Shown: positions 25,073 to 35,483, counted from the first letter of the stretch. The stretch is DNA of 64,000 bases from Desulfobacterales bacterium (GCA_030066985.1 JASJAN010000020.1:1-64000); one strand, 5' to 3'. Notes: a model not told the origin generated them from the letters alone. Made by a program: numbers and translations.

Positions 25073-26038
25073 CTAAGAGGGTTGCTCCTGTCCAGCAAGG
25101 CACGGATCGCTTTCGGCTGGATTCACCTCTACGGTGACATGCACAATTTCGTCGTAGTCTTTCAACAAGTTTTTGTAGTGATCCGGTGACTTGGGAAAAT
25201 GGGTAACGATGGACACAATCGCTGCCAGATGATGGGTGCCCACGCGCCACACATGCAGATCCGACACGCGATTATCCGCATCCGACTCTATCAGGGATCG
25301 AATTTCCGCTACGGCTTCCGGGTTGACATCGCGATCGAGCAGCACCTTGCCGCTGTCTACCAGCAATCTGTAAGACCAGCGGCTGATGATGATTGCGCCC
25401 ACAATGCCCATAATAGGATCCATCCAGACCCAGCCGAATGCCTTGCCGGTAAACAGTGCAATGATGGCCAGCAGCGAGGTGAGGGCGTCGGCGAGCACGT
25501 GAAAGTAGGCAGCCCTGAGGTTGTGATCGCGAAATTTTTGTTGGTGGCTATGATCATGGTCAGAATGGCCATGGTGATGATGATGTTTTTCCTGCAATAA
25601 AAAGGCGCTGATGACATTGACCACCAGACCGACAAATGCCACTAAAATGGCCTCATTGAAGCGGATGGGCTGGGGAGAAACCAGCCGCTGAACAGATTCA
25701 ACGCCGATGAGCAGGGCTATCACAGCCAACACCACCGCGCTGGAAAAACCGCCCAAGACGCCGACTTTACCGGTGCCAAAACTGTAATTGGGATTATCTG
25801 AATTTTTACGCGCAAAATAGTACGCAAAGGCGGTAATGCTCAGCGCCACCGCATGGGTTCCCATGTGCCAGCCATCCGCCAGCAGTGCCATAGAGCCAAA
25901 CATATAGCCTGCCGCGATTTCGATGACCATCATCGACAGGGTCAGCATAATTACCCGGCGGGTATTGCGCTCGCCGCGGTCATCATCAATGTTATAGCGG
26001 TGGTGGTGCTGCCATTTTTGCAGTGTATGGATATGCAT
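25073..26038 (-). CDS. dmeF: DmeF-like CDF Ni/Co efflux transporter
   Basis: 321-residue inner-membrane cation-diffusion-facilitator with six TM helices. DmeF-type signature ALLADGWHMGTHAVALS in TM2 and HVLADALTS in TM5 supply transport-site ligands. The cytoplasmic loop between TM4 and TM5 has a His-rich stretch (KHHHHHGHSDHDHSHQQ). It starts MHIHTLQKW, the usual DmeF N-terminus, so ATG 26036-26038 is preferred to the GTG three codons earlier. A C-terminal cytoplasmic domain is present. No regulator lies next to it. Confidence 0.85.
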   Translation of the reverse strand: MHIHTLQKWQHHHRYNIDDDRGERNTRRVIMLTLSMMVIEIAAGYMFGSMALLADGWHMGTHAVALSITAFAYYFARKNSDNPNYSFGTGKVGVLGGFSSAVVLAVIALLIGVESVQRLVSPQPIRFNEAILVAFVGLVVNVISAFLLQEKHHHHHGHSDHDHSHQQKFRDHNLRAAYFHVLADALTSLLAIIALFTGKAFGWVWMDPIMGIVGAIIISRWSYRLLVDSGKVLLDRDVNPEAVAEIRSLIESDADNRVSDLHVWRVGTHHLAAIVSIVTHFPKSPDHYKNLLKDYDEIVHVTVEVNPAESDPCLAGQEQPS

Positions 26039-26216
26039 GTGCGTCACTCAAATGAAATGAACAATTGTAAATAAATCTAAGCAAGGCAGGGGCGTTTGTA
26101 AACCTTAAGTTCAAAACTCTTGCCGTGCAATATATGTATAATTGAATGCGGGTTTGGGTAACTTGATTAGAAGAGAATGTGCTGATGTGCGGTTGCTGGG
26201 TGTGTGGATAGACAGA

Positions 26217-27164
26217 TTAATTTGCCCTTAACGCTTTTGCTTCCATGGCTTTTAAAACCGTAGAGGGTGCCTTAAGCTGAGATAATTGATATTTGCGGTT
26301 TAGATCTTTTGATCGCATCCAGAACAAACCGGTTTGATTCGCTTCAACATACTTAAGCATTCGGTCGCTGTGGATGTCGGACCACAAGTAGCGATCGGGA
26401 TGATTCTCGCTTTTGAGGCCGACGCCAAACCGGTTAAATATCTCACTGCGGAGTGCCAGATAATTGTCGTGCCCGGAGACCCAGATTGTCACCGCATACA
26501 ACCGATAACGCCAGAATGCATAAACGATCGAATCCAACTGGGCGTCACCCAATTTCAGGTCTTCGTTTTTGCGGACGTATTCTTTGAGGTCCATCTGGTC
26601 GCTTCCGGTGTCGATTTCCTGCATCATCCCTATGGCCGACCGGTTGATGCCCCAGCGTAAATTCAGCAGGCCGCAAGAGCGGGTTTCAGACTGAATTTTC
26701 TCCGTTTGCGTAAGGGTTTGTTTTTCGGATGGCTGAGGATCGATCTTTATCTTTTTTTCAACCCGCGTGCTTCGGTGTAAAGCCTTTTTCTGCTTGGCAT
26801 TTTTGCCGGATAGCGTTTGAGTCGGCTGTGGATTGGTTTTGATTGCTTTTTCAGCCTTCACAATCTTACTAGACGGTGGTTTAGGTGTAGCCGCTTTTCT
26901 TTTTACCCTGGCCGGTGGGGCAACTGAGGCTGCATTGGTTTTGTCGATGCGCACTACCATCGACTTGGAAACCCGCATTTTTAACCCCTGCAAATAAAAA
27001 ATAATATCTTCTTCGTGCTGATCTATTTTGTCGGTAACAATGGACTGACCGTTTTTTAAGACAATCGTATCAGCCAAAGACAGCGGCGACAGCAGCATCA
27101 ATATGATGGTAGCGAAAACAAGCCGGCTGATCATTTTAATCCCATTTTCCATAAAGACAACCAT
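26217..27164 (-). CDS. Exported protein of unknown function, third gene of the mot operon
   Basis: 315-residue exported protein. A signal sequence (MISRLVFATIILMLLSPLSLA) is preceded by ten optional residues; the true start may be 27134. Residues after it (DTIVLKNGQSIVTDKI..) look like a small beta-rich module common in secreted delta proteins. A basic Pro/Lys-rich linker (~70-150) follows, then a C-terminal globular part (~155-300) with CGLLNLRWGINRSAIGMMQE, resembling domains that read surface or envelope proteins. It lies six bases after motB, so it may be linked to motility or be a passenger. I do not recognise a family. Confidence 0.6.
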   Translation of the reverse strand: MVVFMENGIKMISRLVFATIILMLLSPLSLADTIVLKNGQSIVTDKIDQHEEDIIFYLQGLKMRVSKSMVVRIDKTNAASVAPPARVKRKAATPKPPSSKIVKAEKAIKTNPQPTQTLSGKNAKQKKALHRSTRVEKKIKIDPQPSEKQTLTQTEKIQSETRSCGLLNLRWGINRSAIGMMQEIDTGSDQMDLKEYVRKNEDLKLGDAQLDSIVYAFWRYRLYAVTIWVSGHDNYLALRSEIFNRFGVGLKSENHPDRYLWSDIHSDRMLKYVEANQTGLFWMRSKDLNRKYQLSQLKAPSTVLKAMEAKALRAN

Positions 27165-27170
27165 TCGTAG

Positions 27171-27884
27171 TTATATGCTGAGGATAATTTCAACGCGCCG
27201 ATTTTTTTGTCGGCCCTCGGAGGTGCCGTTGGGTGCCAGGGGACGAAATTCACCAAAGCCCATGGTAGACACCCGTTCAGATTTAATCGAACTGTTGGTG
27301 AGCAAAAACTCCGCCACCGAACCGGCTCTTGCGCCCGAAAGCCCGAGGTTGGAGTAGAAGCGCCCGCCTTTCAGCGGCACGTTGTCGGTATGACCGGCCA
27401 CGATGATATCACCTTCTGTTTTTTCAATCAGCGATCCAATTTTTTTCAGCAGGGGCTTGTACTCGGGGCGAATGTCAGCTTTGCCGGTATCAAACGTGGT
27501 TTCTCCCATCAAAAGGATTTTGACTAGTTTTTCGGTCATAACTATTTTGACCTTATCTTCCAGGTCCTTGAATTTGCCCTTGAGCTCCATTCTTAAAGGA
27601 TCAACGATTTCTTCTTCGATGCGAGCCAGTGCAATGGCCTGATCAAACTCGCGGGATATCATTTTCTGCCCTTTGGGCGATTCAAAGACCGGAATCTTAC
27701 GCTGAATACCAAAGGCCTCTTTCATAGAACCGGAGATAACGCGATACTTTTTACGATCCATCTCCGAAAAAGACAGCATCAGGACGAAAAAACACAGCAG
27801 CAGGCTCATCAGATCGCCAAAGGTGACGACCCAGGCCGGTGCCCCCTCTTCTTCCTGATTATTTATCTGGATGTCCTCTGCCAT
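27171..27884 (-). CDS. motB: Flagellar motor stator subunit MotB/PomB
   Basis: 237-residue stator protein with one TM helix holding the ion-binding Asp (TFGDLMSLLLCFFVLMLSFSE) and a periplasmic OmpA-like peptidoglycan-binding domain (GHTDNVPLKGG, RVSTMGFGEFRPLAPN). With MotA it forms the ion channel that drives flagellar rotation. Its start overlaps the motA stop by one base. The long unpaired linker is typical. No other flagellar gene is in the window. H+ or Na+ coupling is not decided by what I see. Confidence 0.93.
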   Translation of the reverse strand: MAEDIQINNQEEEGAPAWVVTFGDLMSLLLCFFVLMLSFSEMDRKKYRVISGSMKEAFGIQRKIPVFESPKGQKMISREFDQAIALARIEEEIVDPLRMELKGKFKDLEDKVKIVMTEKLVKILLMGETTFDTGKADIRPEYKPLLKKIGSLIEKTEGDIIVAGHTDNVPLKGGRFYSNLGLSGARAGSVAEFLLTNSSIKSERVSTMGFGEFRPLAPNGTSEGRQKNRRVEIILSI

Positions 27885-28669
27885 TAAGATGCCTGAGCTT
27901 TTTTGGCTTTAGACGGCACTACCTTCAAGCGCTCTTTTGGCGAAAGATGAACCTTTAGCGTTTCCTCGAGCACCATCCCGGATAAACCGCGACAGATACC
28001 CAGCGCGCCATCAATGATAAGGCTTTTCGTCTCCTGCTCCTGTTGGGTTCGAAGGGCCAATTTATCTGCCAGGGGCAGAAAGACGAGATTGGAAAGCAAG
28101 GCACCATACAAAGTGGTGAGCAGGGCGATTGCCATGGCCGGTCCGATGTTATTGGGGTTGGACATGTTGGCCAGCATCTGCACCAATCCGATCAAGGTTC
28201 CAATCATCCCAAAGGCCGGTGCCGATGCCCCCATACCTTTAAACACTTTTTGGCCGGTTGTGTGGCGTGATATGGTCGATCTTAAATCCTGTTTTAGAAG
28301 CTCTTCAACCCGCTCTTCGTTAAAGCCGTCTGCTAAAAACTGAAAAGCCTTGGCGGTAAATTCATCATCGGGTTTTTCATTTTCCAGGGCAATCAGTCCA
28401 CTTTCCTTGGCGATTCTGGCAAGCGATACCATTTTTTCCATGATTTCTTCGGGTGACTGAATTTTAGCCCTGAAAGCCTTCATTACGACCCTTACAGAGT
28501 TGATGACCTCTTTCATCGAAAATTTGATGAAACAGGTGGCCAGCGTGCCACCCACAACTATCAGTATTCCGGGTATATTCAGAAAGATAACGGCCTGACC
28601 ACCCATAAGGATGGATATGAGAACTAATATTGTGCCGCCTATCAGGCCAATGATGGTAGCGATATCCAT
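27884..28669 (-). CDS. motA: Flagellar motor stator subunit MotA/PomA
   Basis: 261-residue inner-membrane protein with four TM helices, forming the stator with MotB. Family signatures include the N-terminal TIIGLIGGTILVLISILMGG, ALENEKPDD, and GTLIGLVQMLANMSNPNNIGPAMAIAL. The large cytoplasmic loop has the charged residues that contact FliG. It heads the motA-motB-unknown operon. Confidence 0.94.
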   Translation of the reverse strand: MDIATIIGLIGGTILVLISILMGGQAVIFLNIPGILIVVGGTLATCFIKFSMKEVINSVRVVMKAFRAKIQSPEEIMEKMVSLARIAKESGLIALENEKPDDEFTAKAFQFLADGFNEERVEELLKQDLRSTISRHTTGQKVFKGMGASAPAFGMIGTLIGLVQMLANMSNPNNIGPAMAIALLTTLYGALLSNLVFLPLADKLALRTQQEQETKSLIIDGALGICRGLSGMVLEETLKVHLSPKERLKVVPSKAKKAQAS

Positions 28670-29167
28670 ATTAAATTAACGTAAATTCCAATCTAAACGG
28701 TTTAAAACGCGACGCATAGTGCCGGCAAATAACCACCTATGTTATTGTTAATGCAGCTTGAATTGTGGGAGGCATCCAATCCCCCCAGGTTTTAAATAAC
28801 AAGTGGCAGGAAAATGGGCGAACCGTTGTCACCTGAGCACTGATCTACATTCAAAATAGAATTAACTTTCTATTTTTGGTTTATCAACGGACCTGCTTCC
28901 GATAGTTTTTTAATCGGCTCTCGAGCCAAAAACTTTAATGAAATCGTATCTTTTCAATAGGATTTAAGTAATTATGATTGTTTTATATTTTGGAGATTCA
29001 GGACTGCATGTCAATGCCGGGGTGAATGGCGATGACCCTTATCTTTGGGGCAGTAAAATCAGATCAAGCACAAGCGTTCGACCGGAGAATGTCTTTATGG
29101 TTTAAATACAGATAATTATAGTATAAGTTGAACCATTAACCCCAATTTATCCCAAGGAGGTCCTCCG
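28670..29167. other. Intergenic stretch, no gene supported
   Basis: About 500 bases between the divergent motA and Fe-S/SCP2 genes. It is AT-rich and must hold both promoters. A 43-codon frame (28974-29105, +) exists, but it has no SD and no recognisable content. The SD for the next gene is AAGGAGG just before 29168. Confidence 0.6.
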
Positions 29168-30508
29168 ATGAATCTTGAAGACCATCCAACCGTTAAACGA
29201 TACCGAGAAAAAATTGACACGATCCCTGCGTCCCAAGCACCGGATATCGTCGATGCAGAATGGTTAAAACAGAAGGTGCTGGATGCCGGTGCTGATGATG
29301 TCGGGCTCGTTGACATCAATCGTCCCGAACTCAGCGATTATCGGGCCGATACCCTGGACCTATTTCCATGGGCCAAAACGCTGGTAAGCTTCGTTTCGCG
29401 ACTAAATCCGAAAAATATTCGTTGCCTATCCCAGGCTGTGCGGGATCTTGAATTTATAATCACACAGAAAGAAGCTGATGGAATCGCACGGAAGCTGACT
29501 CGGGCTCTATCTCAACAAGGCATTGGCGCATCAAATTTTGCCTGTGGATTTCCAATGGACTTGGATAAATGGCCTGGCAAGATGTGGCCGGTTGCACATA
29601 AGCCGATTGCAGTGGCAGCAGGTATGGGGCATTTGGGACACAACCGCAATTTATTGCACCCTCGGTTCGGAAATTTTGTTTTGTTAAACACCGTTTTAAT
29701 TGATCGCGAGGCCACAGCCTATGACAAACCTTTAGACTTCAATCCGTGTATAGAATGCAAACTATGTGCGGCCGTTTGTCCAGTTGGCGCTATTGGAAAT
29801 GATGGTAATTTCCAATTTTCAAACTGCTTCACCCATAATTATCGTGACCGCTTGGGCGGTTTTTCAGACTGGGTCGAAAACATCGTGTCCAGTAAAAAGG
29901 TTCGCGAATATCGCAAGAAGGTGGCTGATGCGGAAACTGTTTCTATGTGGCAAAGTCTGAGTTACGGAATCTGTAACAAGTCATCCTATTGCCTGGCGGT
30001 ATGCCCAGCCGGCGAGGAGCGCATTGGGGCTTATGTGACAGATCGCAAAACTTACGTGCAGGAGGTTGTGAAACCGCTGCAAAACAAAGAAGAGTCTGTT
30101 TACGTTATCCCTGGATCTGATTCGGAAGCGCATGTTGCGCGACGGTATCCGCATAAAACGATCAGACGTGTCGGCAATGGTCTCCGGCCAAAATCCGCTC
30201 AAAACTTTCTTGATAGTTTGCCGGTTGTATTCCAAAGGGATCAAGCCGAAGGGATGGATGTGACCTATCATTTTACATTTACGGGAGAAGAAAACTTAAA
30301 GGCTACAGTCGTCATTAAAAATAAATCTCTTGAAATTAAGCAAGGGCATGTTGATACACCGGATCTTCACATTCAAGCAGATACGCGCACCTGGCTGGAC
30401 TTTCTGGCCAAAGAAAAGAATCTGCCAGTGGCGTTAGTCAGTCGCAAGCTTCGAATCAAAGGCCCACCCAAGCTGATGATGGCGTTCGCAAAGTGCTTTC
30501 CTTCATAA
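29168..30508 (+). CDS. Epoxyqueuosine-reductase-like Fe-S protein with SCP2 domain
   Basis: 446-residue protein. The first ~300 residues resemble the QueG/reductive-dehalogenase-like Fe-S family: FPWAKTLVSFVSRLNP and GMGHLGHNRNLLHPRFGNF, then two Cys clusters, CIECKLCAAVCPVG and CNKSSYCLAVCPAG, that would hold two [4Fe-4S] centres. The last ~110 residues look like an SCP2 sterol/lipid-carrier domain (VTYHFTFTGEEN ... HIQADTRTWLDFL ... LRIKGP). No cobalamin-binding motif is obvious. A redox enzyme acting on a hydrophobic ligand is a reasonable guess. SD AAGGAGG precedes the start. Confidence 0.75.
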   Translation: MNLEDHPTVKRYREKIDTIPASQAPDIVDAEWLKQKVLDAGADDVGLVDINRPELSDYRADTLDLFPWAKTLVSFVSRLNPKNIRCLSQAVRDLEFIITQKEADGIARKLTRALSQQGIGASNFACGFPMDLDKWPGKMWPVAHKPIAVAAGMGHLGHNRNLLHPRFGNFVLLNTVLIDREATAYDKPLDFNPCIECKLCAAVCPVGAIGNDGNFQFSNCFTHNYRDRLGGFSDWVENIVSSKKVREYRKKVADAETVSMWQSLSYGICNKSSYCLAVCPAGEERIGAYVTDRKTYVQEVVKPLQNKEESVYVIPGSDSEAHVARRYPHKTIRRVGNGLRPKSAQNFLDSLPVVFQRDQAEGMDVTYHFTFTGEENLKATVVIKNKSLEIKQGHVDTPDLHIQADTRTWLDFLAKEKNLPVALVSRKLRIKGPPKLMMAFAKCFPS

Positions 30509-30730
30509 TTTTTCTTTATTGTTCAATCCAATATTGCTGCATTCAGCCATTTTTGCGCTGTTTTAGGTCTTAGATTTTTGGTTAAAGTAAGTTTATACTC
30601 AATATGCTAAACGACAGCTAAATCCGGCACCACCCCCTCCGCCAAAAAGGCTTGCCTTCCACAGAATGGTGTGTAATCCTTCATGTAAAGGCATTCAGAA
30701 AGAGATTGAAACATACGGTTGCGGGAATAG

Positions 30731-31315
30731 ATGATGAAAGTATTTCTTTATACTGTATTTAGTTTGCTGCTTTTAAACCAGACGGTTCTGGGACATGAAA
30801 AAAGTGCTGCTGAAGAATTTATAAAGAGCAACCTTGATGCCGTATTTACGATTTTGCAAAAAGAAGATCTATCGCAGCAGGCAAAAGAAAGTGAAGTCAT
30901 TGAAATCGTTTCCCCCATGTTCGATTTTGAACTTATGGCCAAACTCTCTTTGGGGAAAAAGTACTGGCCGGGTCTATCCGTTAGCCAAAAGGAGAGATTT
31001 ACCGAACAATTTATTAAACGCCTGCGGCAATCTTATCTGAATAAATTGACGGCCTACACCAATGAAAAGATCATTTACGAGTCACCGGTAGCGGTCAAGA
31101 AAAAAGTTCATGTGCCCACCCTTCTAATTTCAAAAGGCAAGAAAATTTCCATGCTGTACAAGCTTTATTCATCCAACAATACCTGGAAGATTTATGATGT
31201 TGAGATTCAGGGCGTCAGCATTATCCGCAGTTACCGGTCTCAATTCAATGAGATTTTGCAGAATGGCACTTTTGACGACCTTCTGCAGAAAATGCAAAAA
31301 TCGGTCAACAACTAA
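30731..31315 (+). CDS. mlaC: MlaC-family periplasmic phospholipid-binding protein
   Basis: 194-residue exported protein with a signal peptide (MKVFLYTVFSLLLLNQTVLG) and the MlaC/Ttg2D fold: PMFDFELMAKLSLGKKYWPGLS, RFTEQFIKRLRQSYLNKL, and KIYDVEIQGVSIIRSYRSQF. MlaC carries lipids between the membranes. Here it is next to an RND/MMPL exporter rather than the MlaFEDB transporter, a combination frequent in hopanoid or lipid-export loci of deltaproteobacteria. Confidence 0.88.
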   Translation: MMKVFLYTVFSLLLLNQTVLGHEKSAAEEFIKSNLDAVFTILQKEDLSQQAKESEVIEIVSPMFDFELMAKLSLGKKYWPGLSVSQKERFTEQFIKRLRQSYLNKLTAYTNEKIIYESPVAVKKKVHVPTLLISKGKKISMLYKLYSSNNTWKIYDVEIQGVSIIRSYRSQFNEILQNGTFDDLLQKMQKSVNN

Positions 31316-31344
31316 AAACACTGTCTTTTGAAATAAACAATCGT

Positions 31345-33873
31345 ATGGTTAAACTTCACTCCATGGTTACCCATTTCTACGATCGCATTGTTCTCGAGTA
31401 CCCGAGAACCGTTATACTCATCATACTGATGGTGATTTCCTTTCTGGGCTATAAGGCAGCAGATTTCAGACTTGATGCTTCGACCGAAACGCTGATTATT
31501 GAGACCGATGAAGACTTGCGATACTCACGACTGATTGAGGCGCGATATGGTGGATATGATTATTTGCTGATAACATATTCCCCCAAAGCCGATTTGTTTT
31601 CAAATGAGTCCTTGGAAAAACTTGCCCGACTGCGCGATGACTTAAAGCAGACGAAGCGGGTCACTTCGGTAGTTTCCATACTGGATGCCCCCTTGCTGGA
31701 AAGTCCTCCCGTGCCGATCAAGGAGCTAACCACCGGCATACAAACTCTTGAATCGCCAACCGTAGATCGCAAACGGGCACAAATTGAGTTCAAAAACAGT
31801 CCTCTGTACCAAAATCTGCTTGTCAGCCCCGATATGAAGACCACCGGCCTGCAAGTCAACTTCCCGGTCGACGAGGTTTATCAGGAATTATTGGCCCGTT
31901 GCGACCATTTTCGAGAAAAAGCAGCCAGGAACTCTCTAACAAGCGCTGAAATTTTCGAATTCAAAGACCTCAAAGGCCAAATCCAAAGGCGCCGAGAAAT
32001 ACAGCGGCAAATCCGACATGGGGACATTGCCGCCATCCGGGCCATTATGGATAACTACCGTGAAGATGGGCAGCTCTTCCTGGGCGGAATTGACGTGATA
32101 TCAGACGATTTAATCCGCTTTGTTAAACAGGACTTGAAAATATTCGGAATCGGAGTCGCATTTTTTCTGATCCTTACCTTAAGCATTATTTTTGGCAAAG
32201 TTCGTTGGGTCGTGTTACCAATGCTCTGCTGTGTTTTTTCCACCATTGCCATGATGGGTCTTCTGGGAATGTTCGGCTGGAAGGTCACGGTTATATCCTC
32301 CAATTTTATATCGTTACAGCTGATCATTACCATGGCGATTGCGATTCATTTGATCGTGCGCTACAGGGATTTATTGTTGCGTAATCCTGAAGCTGAACAG
32401 CGTCAACTTATCCTTGATACGGTGAGTTTAATGCTGACACCCTGCCTGTATGCCGCTCTTACGACAATCGTGGGATTCGGTTCGCTGCTGCTGAGCGATA
32501 TTCTGCCCGTCAGAACATTTGGCTGGATGATGAGTACCGGCATCGCAGTTTCGCTGGCCACAACATTTCTATTTTTTCCGGCCGGACTGATGCTGCTGAG
32601 CAAAGAAGCGCCGCAGACCTTAAAGGCAAAACGGTTTTCTTTTACGGCTGCTCTGGCCAGGTTTACGGAATTACGCGGCACCCTGATAATCCTTGGGAGC
32701 TACCTCATCTTAATTATGAGTGTCGTCGGCTTCACCAGACTCATTGTTGAAAACAGCTTTATTAATTACTTTAAAGAAGACACCGAAATTTACCAGGGTT
32801 TGAAAGTCATTGACGACAACCTGGGGGGTACGACCCCATTGGATGTGATCGTCGAACTCGAGGCACCCAAGGCGCCGGCTGTCGCTACAGTGGGTAAAAC
32901 CGAGGAACAGGGCGACGCAGATTTCGATTCGTTTGCTGAATTTGAAGAAGCCAATGATGAAAAATATTGGTTTACTGCAGACCGCATGGCGTTGGCGATG
33001 AAGATCCATGATTATCTTGACAGCCTGCCTGAAACGGGCAAAGTGCTGTCGTTGGCAACGATGCTGAAAATAGCGATGAAGTTAAACAATGGTCAGCCGT
33101 TGGATAACTTTCAGCTGGCCCTGGTGTACAGCGAACTGCCTGAAAAATTCAAACGCATCATATTAGAACCATACGTATCTCCGCAACATCATCAGCTGCG
33201 CTATTCCATCCGGGTCAAAGATTCCGATAAATCTTTGAGACGCGATGCCTTTTTACAAAAGATTCGACATGACCTGGTCGACGAACTGGAGATAAAAGAA
33301 GACAACCTCCATGTGACCGGTTTGCTGGTGCTGTATAACAATATGCTGCAGAGTTTGTTTAAATCCCAGATTCTTACGCTGGGTGTGGTGGTGCTGGTGC
33401 TTTTAGGTATGTTTCTAATTCTATTTCGGTCGTTGAAACTGGCCCTGATCGCCCTTTTACCCAATTTGCTGGCGATTTCAACAGTGCTCGGCATTATGGG
33501 GTGGTTGAAAATTCCTCTGGATATGATGACCATCACCATTGCGGCCATCAGCATCGGAATTGCGGTTGACAATACGATTCACTATATTTACCGCTTCAGA
33601 CACGAATTCCTGCCTGAAAATGGCTACTTGAAGACAGTTCACCTCTGTCACGGCAGCATTGGTAGGGCCATGTATTACACCTCGCTAACAATCATCAGCG
33701 GGTTTTTGATACTGACCCTTTCAAACTTCATCCCCAGCATCTATTTCGGTTTGCTGACGGCCCTGGCCATGCTGATTGCCCTGCTGGCGGCTCTGACACT
33801 GTTGCCGCAGTTGATCATCACCTTTAAACCATTTGGTCCTGAATCTTGTATGAAAATTAATGCGAAATCCTAA
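31345..33873 (+). CDS. RND/MMPL-family lipid exporter (HpnN-like)
   Basis: 842-residue inner-membrane protein with the RND superfamily plan: TM1 (~20-38), a large periplasmic loop, TM2-6 (~255-400), a second loop (~430-660) and TM8-12 (~680-830). The first loop is full of D/E residues. The two halves are pseudo-symmetric; the second has GIAVDNTIHYIYRFRHEF like the first has MAIAIHLIVRYRD. HpnN and similar MMPL proteins move hopanoids or other lipids to the outer membrane. It follows mlaC by 29 bases, so periplasmic hand-over to MlaC is likely. No hopanoid synthesis genes are in the window. Confidence 0.82.
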   Translation: MVKLHSMVTHFYDRIVLEYPRTVILIILMVISFLGYKAADFRLDASTETLIIETDEDLRYSRLIEARYGGYDYLLITYSPKADLFSNESLEKLARLRDDLKQTKRVTSVVSILDAPLLESPPVPIKELTTGIQTLESPTVDRKRAQIEFKNSPLYQNLLVSPDMKTTGLQVNFPVDEVYQELLARCDHFREKAARNSLTSAEIFEFKDLKGQIQRRREIQRQIRHGDIAAIRAIMDNYREDGQLFLGGIDVISDDLIRFVKQDLKIFGIGVAFFLILTLSIIFGKVRWVVLPMLCCVFSTIAMMGLLGMFGWKVTVISSNFISLQLIITMAIAIHLIVRYRDLLLRNPEAEQRQLILDTVSLMLTPCLYAALTTIVGFGSLLLSDILPVRTFGWMMSTGIAVSLATTFLFFPAGLMLLSKEAPQTLKAKRFSFTAALARFTELRGTLIILGSYLILIMSVVGFTRLIVENSFINYFKEDTEIYQGLKVIDDNLGGTTPLDVIVELEAPKAPAVATVGKTEEQGDADFDSFAEFEEANDEKYWFTADRMALAMKIHDYLDSLPETGKVLSLATMLKIAMKLNNGQPLDNFQLALVYSELPEKFKRIILEPYVSPQHHQLRYSIRVKDSDKSLRRDAFLQKIRHDLVDELEIKEDNLHVTGLLVLYNNMLQSLFKSQILTLGVVVLVLLGMFLILFRSLKLALIALLPNLLAISTVLGIMGWLKIPLDMMTITIAAISIGIAVDNTIHYIYRFRHEFLPENGYLKTVHLCHGSIGRAMYYTSLTIISGFLILTLSNFIPSIYFGLLTALAMLIALLAALTLLPQLIITFKPFGPESCMKINAKS

Positions 33874-34139
33874 TGTTCGTGCTTTTTTTGTTGACGGGTA
33901 TGCGTTTCGAAAAACTGGAGAGAAAACTAATAGAAAAATTAATAGACAAGCAGAGTTGGGTAAAGGAGATGGGCTATGGACGAAATTAATACTGGAGTGA
34001 TGGAGTAGTGGCGTAATGATAATATTTGTCCTGAGGTCATAAATGAATATTTCTCTCCCCACGCATTGCATCTCGAGCAGCTTGTTGGGGCGTAGCTGAA
34101 AGCGAAGACCAAAGCAGGCGCTAAATAATAGGAGTCCTC

Positions 34140-35375
34140 ATGCGCTATTTGATGGAAGATGATCCGGCGGTGGCCCAGATTATCCAGGACGAAGAATCCA
34201 GGGTTGAAAACACGCTGAACCTAATCGCGGCTGAAAACCATGCGCCCCGATCTGTTTTAGAGGCTCAGGGGTCTATTTTCAGCCTCAAAGCGGCCGAAGG
34301 ATTTCCGGGTAATCGCTTTCATGCCGGCTGCCGGCATGCCGACACGCTGGAAAGACTTGCTGTCTCCAGGGCCAAAGATCTGTATGGAGCCGACCATGCC
34401 AATGTACAGCCGCACAGTGGGGTATCCGCCAACCTGGCGGTTTATTTTGCCATGTTGAAGGTGGGTGATCGCATCCTGTCAATGAAGCTTTCACACGGCG
34501 GTCACTTGTCCCATGGTGATGCGGCCTCGATGACCAGCCGCTGTTTTGACTTTGAGCATTACGGGCTCAATCTTAAAACCGAACAACTTGATTATGATGA
34601 AATAGATCATCTTGCGCAACGTTTAAGGCCCCGCATGATTGTCGCCGGTGCCAGCTCCTATCCACGATTGATCGATTATGAAAGAGTTGCTGAAATTGCC
34701 CGATCGGTTGAGGCCCTGTTACTGGTTGATATGGCCCATATTGCAGGTTTGGTGGCTGCCAAAGTCATCCCCAGTCCGGTTCCGCATGCCGATTTTGTGA
34801 CCTTTACCACCTACAAAACCTTACGTGCCGGACGAGGCGGTGTTATTTTATGCACGCAGAAACATGCTGACCGGATTAACCGGGCCATATTCCCCGGAGG
34901 TCAGGGGACACCGTCACTCAATTTAATTGCTGCCAAAGCGGTTTGCTTTCAATTAGCGATGACCGAGGATTTTGTTCAACTGCAAAGGAAAACCTTAACT
35001 AATGCGAACTGTTTCGCCGCTGAATTTGAGCGTCTGGGATATCGAAATGTTTCCGGCGGAACCGAAAACCACCTGGTGCTTATTGACTTGCGCCCCAAGG
35101 GCCTGACAGGGGCGCATGCTGAAACAACTTTAGAATCAGTGGGAATCATCGTCAATCGCAACGTGATTCCCGCCGATCCTGAAAGACCTGAGGTCAGCAG
35201 CGGCATTCGAATTGGCAGCCCGGCAATTACATCCAGAGGCATGCAAGAACCTGAAGTGCGCCAGATTGCCCGTATGATGGACACCGCGATGTCCAATAGA
35301 GCAGATCCACAGATCCTGAACCAGGTTGCCCAGGAGGTACAGGTCCTCTGTAAGCAATTTCCAATTCGACCCTGA
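34140..35375 (+). CDS. Divergent serine hydroxymethyltransferase-like PLP enzyme
   Basis: 411-residue PLP fold-type I enzyme of the SHMT family. SHMT landmarks are LNLIAAENHAPRSV, AAEGFPGNRFHAGC, LSHGGHLSHGD, LLVDMAHIAGLVAA, TYKTLRAGRGG with the PLP Lys, and GSPAITSRGM. Several normally invariant positions differ: the HKT at the PLP Lys is YKT, and the folate-side GGP(H/L)xH loop reads GTPSLN. It may be a paralogue with other specificity, such as aldol cleavage of another beta-hydroxy amino acid. It is followed by RraA-like and cyclase-like genes, which is not a glycine-synthesis context. SD AGGAG supports the start. Confidence 0.78.
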   Translation: MRYLMEDDPAVAQIIQDEESRVENTLNLIAAENHAPRSVLEAQGSIFSLKAAEGFPGNRFHAGCRHADTLERLAVSRAKDLYGADHANVQPHSGVSANLAVYFAMLKVGDRILSMKLSHGGHLSHGDAASMTSRCFDFEHYGLNLKTEQLDYDEIDHLAQRLRPRMIVAGASSYPRLIDYERVAEIARSVEALLLVDMAHIAGLVAAKVIPSPVPHADFVTFTTYKTLRAGRGGVILCTQKHADRINRAIFPGGQGTPSLNLIAAKAVCFQLAMTEDFVQLQRKTLTNANCFAAEFERLGYRNVSGGTENHLVLIDLRPKGLTGAHAETTLESVGIIVNRNVIPADPERPEVSSGIRIGSPAITSRGMQEPEVRQIARMMDTAMSNRADPQILNQVAQEVQVLCKQFPIRP

Positions 35376-35483
35376 AATAGGTACTGAGTCGATCACATAA
35401 ATCCTTGTGTTTTTTTTTATTGTTCCATATATAGCAGCATTCCAATATGCCCATCAGTTGTTACAGCTAAATTTTAATATGTT

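Noticed and set aside
28974-29105. 43-codon plus-strand ORF in the motA upstream region
   Set aside because: No SD, no recognisable content and length expected by chance.
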